The notes: generated from the letters alone by a model not told the origin. DNA of 64,000 bases from Kribbella pratensis (GCF_004366075.1 NZ_SODU01000002.1:1364758-1428757); one strand, 5' to 3'. Positions 1 through 9,460 are shown, counted from the first letter of the stretch. A program made the numbers and translations.

Positions 1-1195
1 CGGCGGCTTGCAGGAAGGCCGCCGCTGCCGTGACTCCGCCGCGGCCAAGGGCACGGTCCGCAGACTGCTCGAGGGCGGTCGCGACGGATTCGTCGGGGCC
101 GGAGGCTGCGTGGGAACGGTGCCAGGCCTGGCGATCCGGGTCTCCGACAGGATCGCTGGCGTCTGCGAGCGCCTGGTGCACGGTGCGCAGTTCCGCTGGA
201 GTGGCCGCACGGTAGACGGCCGACCGCACGAGCGGGTGCCTGAACTCGACTCGATGACGCAGTTCGAGCAGGCCTGTCGATTCGGCGGCCGCGATCGCCT
301 CGGTGCCGATCCCGATGTGCTGTGAAGCACGACGTACCAGATCTATGTCCCCGACCGGCTCGGCGGCCGCCAGGATCATCAGTTGCCGGGCCTGGTCCGG
401 TAGCGATCCCAGCTGTCGGAGAAACCCCTCCTCGAGGCGGCTGACCAAGCCGTGGTCCACGGTGCTGTCGTACTCGGGCGCCGTGTCGGCGGACAGCAGG
501 TCGCGGGGGAGTTCGAGCAGAGCGAGCGGGTTGCCGTGCGATTCGGCCACCAGCCGGTCACGGACCTGGGCGTCGAGGCGACCGGTCGCTGCTGACTCCA
601 GCAGCTCCGCGGCATCGTGGTCGCTCAGTCCGTCCAGCTCCAGTTCCGGCAATGCGGTCAACTTCGGCTGTTCATCGGTCGTTCGGACCGCGAAGACCAT
701 GGCAACAGGCTCCGCGTGAAGCCGGCGGGCCACGAATTCGAGGGCTTGTGCGGACGCCTGGTCGAGCCACTGGGCGTCGTCGATGATGCAGAGCATTGGC
801 TGCTCCTCGGCGGCGTGGCTCAGCAGGTTGAGGACCCCGAGCCCGACGACGAACCGGTCGGGTGGGGTGCCCGACGCGAGGCCGAACGTGGTTTCGAGTG
901 CCGTTCGTTGCGGAGGTGGCAGCTGATCCAGCCGGTCGAGGAAGGGGATGCAGAGCTGGTGCAAGCTCGCATAGGCGAGCTCGATCTCCGACTCGACGCC
1001 GGCCGCCCGGCTCACCTGATAGCCATCGGCGTTCGCCAACAGGTACTGCAGCAAGGCCGTCTTGCCGATCCCGGCTTCGCCACGGAGGACCATGACCTGG
1101 CTCTGTCCGCTACGCGCATCACGGAGGATCGAGGCGAGTGCCTCACACTCGGACCGGCGTCCGCGCAGGCCTGGCCACCCCGAACTGACAGCCAT
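1..1195 (-). CDS. LuxR-family ATPase transcriptional regulator, 3' end outside window
   Basis: This is the N-terminal 398 codons of a large signal-transducing ATPase regulator (LAL/MalT type); the C-terminal part, where the LuxR helix-turn-helix would lie, is off the left edge. The frame is open from an ATG at 1195 to position 1. A Walker A motif (GEAGIGKT, residues 39-46) and a Walker B/sensor motif (CIIDDAQWLDQ, near residue 125) are visible. It aligns along its whole visible length with the regulator at 2392-5178, including the RGRR start, the TFGL..GTPPD block and the HGNPLALLELP block, so the two are paralogues. Family knowledge: such proteins are ATP-dependent activators that bind an inducer through C-terminal repeats. 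The inducer is unknown. The gene lies downstream of, and in the same direction as, the enoyl-CoA hydratase gene. Confidence 0.85.
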   Translation of the reverse strand, partial: MAVSSGWPGLRGRRSECEALASILRDARSGQSQVMVLRGEAGIGKTALLQYLLANADGYQVSRAAGVESEIELAYASLHQLCIPFLDRLDQLPPPQRTALETTFGLASGTPPDRFVVGLGVLNLLSHAAEEQPMLCIIDDAQWLDQASAQALEFVARRLHAEPVAMVFAVRTTDEQPKLTALPELELDGLSDHDAAELLESAATGRLDAQVRDRLVAESHGNPLALLELPRDLLSADTAPEYDSTVDHGLVSRLEEGFLRQLGSLPDQARQLMILAAAEPVGDIDLVRRASQHIGIGTEAIAAAESTGLLELRHRVEFRHPLVRSAVYRAATPAELRTVHQALADASDPVGDPDRQAWHRSHAASGPDESVATALEQSADRALGRGGVTAAAAFLQAA

Positions 1196-1311
1196 GATCA
1201 CCCCCACCGTTACGGTCGGCGTCGACAACTGCGGCCTCGGCATGGGGCGACGTCGGAGGCGATGCAGGTCTCACTCTGGCACTGACTCCTGCGCGGGGGC
1301 AATGGTGGCGA

Positions 1312-2175
1312 TCAACGCGGAGACCGACCGTCCTGGTGGTGATCGCTGTGCGGACGTGCGAGCTCACCGATCGCCGCTGCGAGGTCGAGCTCGGCGCCCG
1401 CCGGCGTCTGCAGGCCGCGCTCGAGCAACTGCCGGATCCGTACGGCGTTTGCGGGGCGCCATGCGGTCCGGAGGAACGCCGTCATTGCCGGCCCGAACTC
1501 CTCGTCGGCGGGCAGCGATGCGAGATCGAGCAGCGCCTTCGCAGCCTCGATCGCGACTTTGTCGAAGCCGGCGATGCGTCGGGCGAATCGGTCGACGAAG
1601 GCGTCCAGTTCGGCGTCGGGAAGGACTCGGTTGACGTAGCCGTATCGCTCGGCCAGGGCCGCCGGGAAGTCGTCCGCTCCGAGGATGATCTCGGCTGCCC
1701 GCGCGCGGCCGACCAGTCGCGTGAGCCGAGCCATGGAGCCGCCGCCCGGCACGGTGCCCAGGCCGACCTCCACCTGCCCGAGCACGGCCGTCTCGCTCGC
1801 GAACCGGACATCGGTCGCCAGGACGAACTCGCTCCCGGCGCCGCGGACCCGACCGCGGATCGCAGACACCGTGACGGCCGGGACCTTGCTCAGCCTGACG
1901 AGGTTGTCGACGTACGGGTGCAGACCGGTAGGGCCCGGTGCCATCGCGGCGAGCTGTGCCCGGTCAGCGGTGACGTCCCAGTGGGCCATGAAGAAGTCCC
2001 GATTGCGGCTGTCGAACACCACGACCGTGAGCGCAGGAGCGCCCTCGATCCGAGCCACCAGATCGCCGAGCTGATCGATCGTGTCGAGGTCGACCAGGTT
2101 CACCGAGCCGTTTTCGAACGTCGCTCTCCAGTAGGTGTCCGAGACCTCGGTGACGTGAAACTGCGGAGCGTTCAT
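1312..2175 (-). CDS. Enoyl-CoA hydratase/isomerase family protein
   Basis: A crotonase-fold protein of 287 residues, the usual length for the family. Family members hydrate or isomerise acyl-CoA double bonds in beta-oxidation-like pathways in the cytoplasm. The oxyanion-hole segment RGRVRGAGSEF lies near residues 107-117. Both catalytic glutamates of classical hydratases appear conserved: Glu136 in QVEVGLGTVPG and Glu162 in AAEIILG. The frame stays open further upstream, but the ATG at 2175 is chosen because the crotonase domain begins soon after it (MNAPQFHVTEVSD). The gene sits between two paralogous LuxR/ATPase regulators, one downstream on the same strand and one divergent, so regulation by one of them is plausible but inferred. 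The substrate cannot be read from the sequence. Confidence 0.85.
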   Translation of the reverse strand: MNAPQFHVTEVSDTYWRATFENGSVNLVDLDTIDQLGDLVARIEGAPALTVVVFDSRNRDFFMAHWDVTADRAQLAAMAPGPTGLHPYVDNLVRLSKVPAVTVSAIRGRVRGAGSEFVLATDVRFASETAVLGQVEVGLGTVPGGGSMARLTRLVGRARAAEIILGADDFPAALAERYGYVNRVLPDAELDAFVDRFARRIAGFDKVAIEAAKALLDLASLPADEEFGPAMTAFLRTAWRPANAVRIRQLLERGLQTPAGAELDLAAAIGELARPHSDHHQDGRSPR

Positions 2176-2391
2176 CGAAGATCTCCGATCACGTGACACG
2201 TCTGCGCAAGCTGATGGCTCGACCATCACGCAGCGTGCACGGTGCACGCACCAGTACCAGGCACTGGCCTGTGCACTGGCAGCTCTGCAGGCCCGTCCCT
2301 CGAGTCCCCGATCGACGTCTGCTCGGCGGATCCGGGATTGCGCGTGCCGGAATCCGGTGCGACCGTGTGACCGAGGTGCTTGGAGGCGGTC
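2176..2391. promoter_or_regulatory. Divergent intergenic region with repeated GTGCAC and GCACTGGC elements
   Basis: This 216-bp gap separates the enoyl-CoA hydratase start from the divergent LuxR/ATPase regulator. It contains the palindrome GTGCAC three times (2235-2240, 2242-2247, 2271-2276) and GCACTGGC twice with a 12-bp period (2261-2268, 2273-2280). Clustered short repeats between divergent genes are typical of regulator binding sites. Which protein would bind them is not known, and no clear -35/-10 pair was identified. Confidence 0.35.
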
Positions 2392-5178
2392 GTGTCGCGG
2401 AGAGCCAGCCGTCGACGGCCGGTCTTGCGGGGCCGACGCGACGAGTGTGAAGAGCTGGATCGTCTTGTCGCTGCCGCGCGTCTGGGTGGTCGTGGCGTCC
2501 TCGTTCTGCGCGGTGCACCTGGGATCGGCAAGAGCGCGCTCCTCGAGTACGTCGCCTCGGCGGCAGGGGACTGTCGCACGCTGCACGTTGCCGGCATCGA
2601 GTCGCAGATGGAGCTGGCGTTCTCGGGCCTGCACGAGCTGTGCGAACCACTGTTGAGCCTGCTCGATCGCCTACCAGAACCACAGGAGGAGGCGCTGTCG
2701 ACGGCCTTCGGATTGCGCGAGGGAACACCACCGGATCAATTCTTGGTCGGGCTCGCCCTGTCGACGTTGCTGTCCAACAGCGCGGGTGAATCTCCCGTTG
2801 TGTGCATAGTCGACGACGCACAGTGGCTGGATCAAGCCTCCGTACGGGCGCTCGCGTTCTTGGCCCGCCGACTGACGACCCAGCCCATCGCCGAGTCGGT
2901 TGCCATGGTGGTCGCGGTCAGATCGGGTGAGGGCGCCGGCAGTTGGGCAGATCTCCCCGGGCTGCGGCTGCAAGGCTTGGCCGAGCCGGACGCTCGAGCC
3001 TTGCTCGAGTCAGCGGTAAGCGGCCGATTCGACGCGCGGGTACGAGATCGGATCCTGGCCGAAGCGCATGGAAACCCGCTTGCGTTGCTGGAGCTGCCGC
3101 GTTGGTTCACCTCGGCTGAGCTGAGTTTCGGGCCGGGACCGGACAGCACGACCAGGAGCAGATCGCTGACGAGCCGGATGGAGGACGGATTTCGCCGTCA
3201 GCTCGCGTTGCTGCCGCAACAGTCGCGTCTGCTTCTGGTCGCCGCGGCGGCGGAGCCGCTCGGTGACGTCCGCCTGCTGTGGCGCGCCGCCGGACTGCTC
3301 GGCATCAACGTCGACGCGGCACGCCCGGCGGAGCGCGCTGGGCTGATCGAACTCCGTGAGACCGTCCGGTTCAGGCATCCCCTGGTGCGATCGGTAGCCT
3401 ACCGATCGGCCACCAAATCGGAGCGCCAAGCGGCACACAGAGCGCTGGCCGAGGGCACCGACCCGGCTACCGACCCGGATCGGCAGGCTTGGCACCGCGC
3501 TTCCGCAGCTCAGGGGCCGGATGAGGTCGTCGCAGCGCAACTGGAGCACTCCGCCGATCGTGCTCTTGCTCAGGGCGGACTTGCCGCCGCCGCCGCATTT
3601 CTGGAGCGTTCGGCCGTGCTGACACCCGACGCCGAGGATCGTGTTCAGCGCCGACTGAATGCAGCACAGGTCATGATGCATGCCGGCGCCCTCGATGCTG
3701 CTTCGCAGCTGCTCACAGTGACCGAACACGGGCCCCTCGACGAGCTGCAGCGCGCTCGTCTCGACGTACTGCGTGCACAGATCGGGCTGGCATCGAATGA
3801 GGGCAGAGATGCGCTCCCACTGCTGGTGAACGCCGCCCGCCGGTTGGCGCCGCTCGACGAGGAGTTGGCCCTCGACTCCTATGTGGACGCGTTCACCGCG
3901 GCTTGGTTCGCAGGCCATCTGGCGACCGGGCCGAGTGCGATGGAGGTTGCCCTCATGGTGCGCGACGCACCGAAGCCGTCGCTGCCACGACGGGGAGATG
4001 ACCTGCTGCGTGCACTGGCTGTGCTTTTCGGGGACGGCTACCGGACCGCGGCGCCTCTGCTCAGAACGGCGATCAAGGCGTTCGACACCGACGATCTCTC
4101 GGTCTCGGAGGCTGTTCGGCTGCTCTGGCTGGCAACAGTGGTTGCGATTGATCTGAGGGACGGGACAGCCTGGGATCGGCTGGTCGTCCGGCATCTGCGG
4201 ATAGTCCGGGATTCAGGTGCCGTGAGCGCTTTGCCGCTGGCGCTCAACTCGCGTGTGTTCTTGGCTTTGTTTTCCGGTGATCTGACCAAGGCCAAGGCTC
4301 TGGTCCACGAAGTAGAGTCTGCCACCGAGCTCGCTCAGATCAGGATGACGCCGTACGGCGCCATTGGCCTGGCTGCCTTTGAAGGACGTGACGACCCGAC
4401 GACACGACTGCTCGCGTCGGCGCGACATGATGCGGCCGCGCGTGGTGAAGGGCTCGGTGTGGCATTGACCGATTGGGCAAACGCGTTGTTGTGCAACGGT
4501 CAGGGCAGATACGCGGCGGCCCTCGAATCCGCTCGCGAAGCGGCCGCCCACCCGGAGGAGATGGTGGTCAGGTCCTGGAGTTTGGTCGAGTTCGTCGAGG
4601 CTGCCGTACGTACCGCTGACCCGGCCGGCGCCGCAGCTGCGGTGGGGCAGCTTGCAGAAGTCGCTGAGGCCAGCGGCACGGACTGGGCAGTGGGCATCCT
4701 TGCTCGTTCGGAGGCGCAGCTTCATGACGGTCCGCGCGGCGAGGAGCTGTATCGGGAGGCGATCGATCGACTTGGCCGCACCAATCTGCACGTCGAGTCG
4801 GCGCGCGCCCGGCTGCTGTACGGCGAGTGGCTCCGCCGTGCCGGTCGTCGGCTTGAGGCACGTGAACAACTCCGACGCGCGTTCGACGCATTCACGGCGA
4901 TGGGGATGGAAGCGTTCGCCACCCGGGCGCGCCACGAGCTCAGCGCCACCGGCGAGACAGTTCGCAGGCAAGCGATGGAGGCGCAGGAGCTCACAGCGCA
5001 GGAACTGCATATCGCTCGACTCGCGGCAGATGGCCTGACGAACGCCGAGATCGCCGCCGAGCTGTTCCTCAGCCCACGCACCGTCGAGTGGCATATCCGC
5101 AAGGTGTTCACGAAGCTGCGGGTCACCGCCCGCCGGCAATTGGCAGACGCGCTCCGCGCGATCAGTACCAGTCCGTGA
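2392..5178 (+). CDS. LuxR-family ATPase transcriptional regulator
   Basis: A 928-residue LAL-type regulator. Order of parts: an N-terminal ATPase with Walker A GAPGIGKS and Walker B VVCIVDDAQWLDQ; a long helical middle region rich in Ala/Leu/Arg that looks like TPR repeats; and a C-terminal LuxR helix-turn-helix (LTAQELHIARLAADGLTNAEIA, then SPRTVEWHIRKVFTKL). The GTG at 2392 is preferred over an in-frame TTG at 2380 because GGAGG (2382-2386) sits 5 bp upstream of the GTG. It is a full-length paralogue of the truncated gene at the left edge. It is divergent from the enoyl-CoA hydratase gene, which is its most likely target by position only. Confidence 0.9.
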   Translation: MSRRASRRRPVLRGRRDECEELDRLVAAARLGGRGVLVLRGAPGIGKSALLEYVASAAGDCRTLHVAGIESQMELAFSGLHELCEPLLSLLDRLPEPQEEALSTAFGLREGTPPDQFLVGLALSTLLSNSAGESPVVCIVDDAQWLDQASVRALAFLARRLTTQPIAESVAMVVAVRSGEGAGSWADLPGLRLQGLAEPDARALLESAVSGRFDARVRDRILAEAHGNPLALLELPRWFTSAELSFGPGPDSTTRSRSLTSRMEDGFRRQLALLPQQSRLLLVAAAAEPLGDVRLLWRAAGLLGINVDAARPAERAGLIELRETVRFRHPLVRSVAYRSATKSERQAAHRALAEGTDPATDPDRQAWHRASAAQGPDEVVAAQLEHSADRALAQGGLAAAAAFLERSAVLTPDAEDRVQRRLNAAQVMMHAGALDAASQLLTVTEHGPLDELQRARLDVLRAQIGLASNEGRDALPLLVNAARRLAPLDEELALDSYVDAFTAAWFAGHLATGPSAMEVALMVRDAPKPSLPRRGDDLLRALAVLFGDGYRTAAPLLRTAIKAFDTDDLSVSEAVRLLWLATVVAIDLRDGTAWDRLVVRHLRIVRDSGAVSALPLALNSRVFLALFSGDLTKAKALVHEVESATELAQIRMTPYGAIGLAAFEGRDDPTTRLLASARHDAAARGEGLGVALTDWANALLCNGQGRYAAALESAREAAAHPEEMVVRSWSLVEFVEAAVRTADPAGAAAAVGQLAEVAEASGTDWAVGILARSEAQLHDGPRGEELYREAIDRLGRTNLHVESARARLLYGEWLRRAGRRLEAREQLRRAFDAFTAMGMEAFATRARHELSATGETVRRQAMEAQELTAQELHIARLAADGLTNAEIAAELFLSPRTVEWHIRKVFTKLRVTARRQLADALRAISTSP

Positions 5179-5190
5179 CGCTGCTGGGTC

Positions 5191-5853
5191 TCAGCTCGAG
5201 TTCGGGCGGGAAAAGATCTGCAGGAAGAACAGGAAGACGTTCAGGATGTCGACGAAGATCGACGCAGCCAGAAGCGGCGCCGATTCTGTCTCCGCGGAAC
5301 GGCGCAGGCGCTGGAAGTCGAACATGACCAGACCGGCGAAGATCACGAGGCCGAGGACGGAGTAGATCAGCGCGCCGTTCGGAATCTGCACGAACACGAG
5401 CACGATGCCGAACAGGATCAGGCCGATGAGTGCCCAGGAACCGATCCGCCCGAACGCCGACAGGTCCCGTCGGGTCGCGTAGCCAGTGGCGCCGAACCCG
5501 GCGATGAACAACGCGGTGGCACCACCTGCCTGCCACAGGGCTCGCGGATCCGCGCTCGCGTAGTACGTGAGAGTCGGAGCAACCCCCAAGCCCGTCAGCA
5601 GTCCGAACGCACTCAGCAGTCCGATGGTCAGTTCGATCGATCTGCTGGCTGCGAACTGCATTCCGATCAGGCATCCGATGGCGGCGACGAACGCGATCAG
5701 GCCGAGACCGCCGTGGAGGTTGCGGCCGAGATAGGCGCCGAGAGCGAACAGTCCTGCGGTCACGGCGACGTACTGCATGGTCTGCGCGAACAAGGTGTGT
5801 GTCCTGTCCCGCCGGGTCAGCTCGGCCGGGGAAGGGGCGATGTACTCGGTCAT
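5191..5853 (-). CDS. Bax inhibitor-1/YccA family membrane protein
   Basis: A 220-residue integral membrane protein with about seven hydrophobic segments, matching the UPF0005/BI-1 family in length and layout. Family signs are the short soluble start, the GLAL..GAYLGR first helix region, and the late FDFQRLRR segment followed by FVDILNVFLFFLQIF near the C-terminus. Relatives are proton-gated calcium-leak channels or modulators of membrane proteases; the bacterial role is poorly defined. The ATG at 5853 has GGAGC 6 bp upstream. The gene ends 12 bp from the convergent LuxR regulator. Confidence 0.88.
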   Translation of the reverse strand: MTEYIAPSPAELTRRDRTHTLFAQTMQYVAVTAGLFALGAYLGRNLHGGLGLIAFVAAIGCLIGMQFAASRSIELTIGLLSAFGLLTGLGVAPTLTYYASADPRALWQAGGATALFIAGFGATGYATRRDLSAFGRIGSWALIGLILFGIVLVFVQIPNGALIYSVLGLVIFAGLVMFDFQRLRRSAETESAPLLAASIFVDILNVFLFFLQIFSRPNSS

Positions 5854-5884
5854 GTTCTGCTCCTTTCGAACTCTGTGTGGGTGC

Positions 5885-6376
5885 TCAGCTCGGCAGATCG
5901 TTGGCCGGGCTGTACGACGTACTTGCGGTGTCGACGCGCCCGGGCAGTCGGGCGGTGACCTCCTGCAGCAGCCAGATGTTGCCGTCGGGATCGCTGAACG
6001 TGGCGCGCGAGCGATACGTACGACGCTCGGGGTCCGGGCCGCTCGAGGGTCCGTCAGGGCCGGTGTGAAAGATCTCGTCGACCTCGACGCCGGCGGCGAT
6101 CAAGGCGTTCCGGCTGGCGATGATGTCGGCAACGACGAGATATGCCTTTGCAGAGCCGGGCGCTGCGGCACTCAGATTCGGACCGAACTGCACCGAGCAC
6201 CATGAACCAGGTGGTGTGAACTGAACGACTCCAGGTGGCGTGACATCCAAGCGCCATCCCAGGCGCTGGTAGAACGCCTTCGCCCGGTCGACGTCGGATA
6301 CCGGCACAACGACCACCTCGACCTTCATGTCGAAGCCGCCGAGCTGATCCATCGCTTTGCTGGTGGGAACACGCAT
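5885..6376 (-). CDS. VOC (glyoxalase/dioxygenase superfamily) protein
   Basis: A 163-residue protein with one vicinal-oxygen-chelate module. The beta-strand start VEVVVVPVSDVDRAKAFYQRLGW, the central WCSVQFG strand and the terminal FSDPDGNIWLLQEV are standard VOC landmarks. Such proteins can be glyoxalases, dioxygenases or binding/resistance proteins, and the substrate cannot be inferred. A GGGAGG site lies about 7 bp upstream of the ATG at 6376. It is 31 bp downstream of the BI-1 gene's start, on the same strand, so the two may share a transcript with this gene first. Confidence 0.8.
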   Translation of the reverse strand: MRVPTSKAMDQLGGFDMKVEVVVVPVSDVDRAKAFYQRLGWRLDVTPPGVVQFTPPGSWCSVQFGPNLSAAAPGSAKAYLVVADIIASRNALIAAGVEVDEIFHTGPDGPSSGPDPERRTYRSRATFSDPDGNIWLLQEVTARLPGRVDTASTSYSPANDLPS

Positions 6377-6616
6377 GCTTGCCTCCCTGCGGACTCGTGT
6401 CTTCAGGCAAGCCTCGCGGCTGCAGCAGGGTGTTCGCGCCAGGGGAACTGCCTGGCGCCGACCCTTGTGGTGCCTGCCTGGCCCGGACGACTACCGGTCT
6501 TTAGCGGCCAGGGTTCAGGCCCGGGGATCGCACCGGCGCGACGCGCCGATGCGACGCGCGACTGTGGGGATGCAGACAGATCCGGCAGGCAGCCGGACGC
6601 TGAGAGGAGGCACCTG

Positions 6617-6997
6617 ATGGCGCTCGACTACTACCCCACATGGCTCGACAACCTGGCCGATGACGTCACGCTGGAGGGCGCGGCCATGGAAGGCACGGTG
6701 CGCGGCGCCGACGACGTCCGTTCGATAGTCGTGGGGGCAAGGGAACTGTACGAGTTCCAGGACTTCACCTTCGCGGGCGAGTACGGCGACAACGGGTTCC
6801 TCGAGGACTATGCGACGGCGGTCAAAGGTCAGCCCCTCGGAGTTGTCGTGGTCGTCAACCTCAACACCGTCGGCAAGACACAGCGCCTCGTGGTCCTGCA
6901 CCGGCCACGAGGTTCGCTCCTCCTGTTTTCCCGTTTGATGCATGAGAAGTTCGCCGGTACCCCGATCGCGCACCACTTCCTGGCGACCGAATCGTGA
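6617..6997 (+). CDS. SnoaL-like / NTF2-fold protein
   Basis: A 126-residue protein with the layout of a small NTF2-like (SnoaL) fold: a short N-terminal helix, an EGTVRGADDVRS.V segment, and antiparallel strands ending in a RLVVLHRP stretch. Fold assignment rests on pattern and length only. The ATG at 6617 is well supported by GAGAGGAGG (6602-6610) at 6-bp spacing, and this excludes a longer in-frame start upstream. It is followed by a hairpin at 7017-7051 and then by the epoxide hydrolase gene on the same strand. Function unknown. Confidence 0.65.
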   Translation: MALDYYPTWLDNLADDVTLEGAAMEGTVRGADDVRSIVVGARELYEFQDFTFAGEYGDNGFLEDYATAVKGQPLGVVVVVNLNTVGKTQRLVVLHRPRGSLLLFSRLMHEKFAGTPIAHHFLATES

Positions 6998-7016
6998 GTT
7001 CACGCCGTCGGGATCG

Positions 7017-7051
7017 ACACTGGCGACCCCGGCCCGGGATCGGGCCAGTGT
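7017..7051 (+). terminator. Hairpin between SnoaL-like gene and epoxide hydrolase
   Basis: ACACTGGC (7017-7024) pairs perfectly with GCCAGTGT (7044-7051) around a GC-rich loop that can fold further. It lies 20 bp after a stop codon. There is no T-tract, so termination is a guess from position. Confidence 0.4.
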
Positions 7052-7154
7052 GTACCACGGGCGCGGAGGGCCTGGTGGGCGCGTGACGCTGGATGGTGAC
7101 CGATCCATCCGCCGGCGCTCACCCGCCGGACGACCTCACCAGCAGGTGGAGACC

Positions 7155-8351
7155 ATGCCCAACCCGAACGAAATCCGTCCCTTCCGGATCGACACACCAG
7201 AAGAAGCGATCGACGACCTGCATCGCCGGATCGCTGCCACGCGATGGCCGGCCCGGGAGCTGGTCGCCGATCGATCCCAGGGCGTCCAACTGGAGACACT
7301 CCAGGAGTTGGCCCGCTACTGGACGAGCGACCACGACTGGCGTGCGTTCGAGGCACAGCTGAACGCACTGCCGCAGTACACGACCGAGATCGACGGCGTC
7401 GAGATCCACTTCATCCACGTCGAGTCGCCGCACGAGAATGCGTTGCCGCTCATCATGACGCACGGCTGGCCGGGCTCGGTCGTCGAACTGCTGGAGACCG
7501 TCGGCCCGCTGACAGATCCGACCGCTCACGGCGGATCCGCCGAGGACGCCTTCCACCTGGTGCTGCCCTCATTACCCGGCTACGGCTTCTCTGGTGAGCC
7601 GACCGAGGTCGGCTGGGATTCCCTCCGCATCGGCCGCGCCTGGGCGGAACTGATGAAGCGTCTCGGGTACACGCGCTACGTCGCCCAGGGCGGCGACGTG
7701 GGCGCCGACGTGACGGACGCGATGGGACGCCAAGGGGTCGAGGGGCTGGTCGGCATTCACGTCAACCTGCTCGCCTCGGCGCTCGGCATCAAGGACCACC
7801 TGCCCGCGGAGACCGAGCAGGAACGCGCGGCGCACGATGCGGTCACCACCTTCACGACGGACGGCTTCGCCTACTTCATGGAGCAGTCCACTCGGCCGCA
7901 GACCATCGGGTACTCCCTGCTCGACTCGCCCATCGCTCTGGCCGCCTGGATGCTCGACCACGACACGGACAGCTACTACAAGATCTCCCGCGCCTTCGTC
8001 GACAAGCAGCCGACGGGTGGCCTCACTCGGGACGCCATCCTCGACAACATCACGCTCTACTGGCTGACCCGCACCGGCGCATCCGCGGCTCGGTGGTACT
8101 GGGAATTCGGGCGGTTCGTAGCCGCCGCCACCGCGGCCGGCCACGCTCCCCCACCGGTCACGGTTCCGGTCGGTTTCACGACGTTCCCCGGAGAACTGTG
8201 GGCCGCCCCGCGCAGCTGGGTCGAGACGGTGTACCCCGGCCTCAACTACTTCAACGAGGTCGACAAGGGCGGCCACTTCGCCGCCTGGGAGGAGCCCGCC
8301 CTGTTCACCGCCGAGGTACGCGCTGCGTTCCGCTCACTGCGGAACCCCTGA
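7155..8351 (+). CDS. Epoxide hydrolase (EHN-domain alpha/beta hydrolase)
   Basis: A 398-residue soluble epoxide hydrolase of the microsomal-type family with an N-terminal EHN domain (IRPFRIDTPEEAIDDLHRR). The HGWPG oxyanion motif is at residues 103-107, the nucleophile Asp181 sits in GGDVGADVT, and the C-terminal catalytic His374 is in KGGHFAAWEEP. It would open epoxides to diols through an Asp-ester intermediate in the cytoplasm. The ATG at 7155 is chosen because GGTGGA lies 5 bp upstream and the EHN domain begins at once; an open frame further upstream has no domain content. A second member of the family lies at 48395-49561. A strong hairpin follows at 8439-8464. Confidence 0.9.
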   Translation: MPNPNEIRPFRIDTPEEAIDDLHRRIAATRWPARELVADRSQGVQLETLQELARYWTSDHDWRAFEAQLNALPQYTTEIDGVEIHFIHVESPHENALPLIMTHGWPGSVVELLETVGPLTDPTAHGGSAEDAFHLVLPSLPGYGFSGEPTEVGWDSLRIGRAWAELMKRLGYTRYVAQGGDVGADVTDAMGRQGVEGLVGIHVNLLASALGIKDHLPAETEQERAAHDAVTTFTTDGFAYFMEQSTRPQTIGYSLLDSPIALAAWMLDHDTDSYYKISRAFVDKQPTGGLTRDAILDNITLYWLTRTGASAARWYWEFGRFVAAATAAGHAPPPVTVPVGFTTFPGELWAAPRSWVETVYPGLNYFNEVDKGGHFAAWEEPALFTAEVRAAFRSLRNP

Positions 8352-8438
8352 CGCGGAGACCTGACACCGCCACGTACCCAGCGTTCGCGCCACAGCGTGA
8401 CCGCAAACAATTCTCAGGCGATGCAAGGCCTACGGCCC

Positions 8439-8464
8439 GGGGCACCGGCTGTGGCCGGTGCCCC
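8439..8464. terminator. Perfect 11-bp stem, 4-nt loop hairpin
   Basis: GGGGCACCGGC pairs with its exact complement around loop TGTG. It stands 87 bp after the epoxide hydrolase stop and upstream of the convergent DinB gene's 3' end. It has no T-tract, which is common for actinobacterial terminators, and could serve both strands. Confidence 0.65.
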
Positions 8465-8586
8465 GTGATCAAGCGTCGAGCCTGCAGGCGTCAGGGGCAT
8501 TATGACGACGCGCGCTCCGGTAACTGCCTCGACCGACGACTCGATCCAGCGTGGTGAGCCGAGAACCGTGATGAACGCGTGTCGAG

Positions 8587-9357
8587 TCAACGCGCAACGC
8601 GATACTCCGTGGGTTGTGACTCCAGCACATCAAGGTCGCGCTCGGCGTACAGGCGATGCTGCCACTCCTCGTTGAGCACGATCAGCAGGCATTCGCGGAC
8701 GGGGAAGCTCTCCGGCGGGGGCCAGCCTGGCCCGGCGACTGGTTCCGTGTCCGCGTTCAGCTGTTCCTCGCTGAGATTGTCGACAACCCGACGTACTGTC
8801 GCCATCCGGTCCATCCGCAGCTCCAGGACCTCCTCGAGTGACGGACGGACATCGCGATTCCGCGGTACGCCGGGGGTGTCGGGCATCTCGTCCCACGGGA
8901 GATCGAGCGGGTCCCACGGACTCGGATCACCGAGGATCGCGCGCCGTACCCAGGAATCCGTGGCAAACGCGAGGTGCCGCAACGTCTCGATGAAGGACCA
9001 CTCGTCGTCGACATGCTCGTGCAACAAGTCCGCCGGCAATCGTCGCGCCCGATCGACCGTCCCCGCCCAGAGGCGCTCGACCACATCCCAGCCGTCGCGG
9101 AACCCGGGTACGTCGGTCGGCCGCATCTTCACCCGATCGGGATACCGCCGGTCCAGTTCGGCGTCCACGAGCGGCGCGACCTCCACCCCGTTGATCACGA
9201 GATCCTCGATATCCCCGTCGATCCGCACCCGCCCCAGCTCGACGCCGCGCAGGATGGATCCGCTCAAAGCCACTCCGCGGAAGTCGGCGTCGCGCAGGTC
9301 GACATCACGAAACCGCGCTCCGCGAAGGTCGGCGTGGTCGAACACCTTGTCACCCAT
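8587..9357 (-). CDS. Pentapeptide-repeat / DinB-fold protein
   Basis: A 256-residue two-part protein. Residues 5-45 are pentapeptide-like repeats (ADLRG, RFRDV, DLRDA, DFRGV style A(D/N)LXX units). Residues 90-240 are a DinB-like four-helix bundle with the metal-type histidines seen in LLHEHVDDEWSFIETLRHLAF and the late EEWQHRLYAERDL segment. Family knowledge: DinB folds include mycothiol- or bacillithiol-dependent transferases. This fused architecture recurs in actinobacteria, but its reaction is unknown. The gene converges on the epoxide hydrolase gene. Confidence 0.8.
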   Translation of the reverse strand: MGDKVFDHADLRGARFRDVDLRDADFRGVALSGSILRGVELGRVRIDGDIEDLVINGVEVAPLVDAELDRRYPDRVKMRPTDVPGFRDGWDVVERLWAGTVDRARRLPADLLHEHVDDEWSFIETLRHLAFATDSWVRRAILGDPSPWDPLDLPWDEMPDTPGVPRNRDVRPSLEEVLELRMDRMATVRRVVDNLSEEQLNADTEPVAGPGWPPPESFPVRECLLIVLNEEWQHRLYAERDLDVLESQPTEYRVAR

Positions 9358-9460
9358 ACCGGCAACGCTAGACCTCGATCCGGACGAACTCCTTCCGGAA
9401 ACTCGCCGGGATCTTCCACAGTCGCGTCTTGCAGAGATGGTGTACGACGGTTACGGCGCT

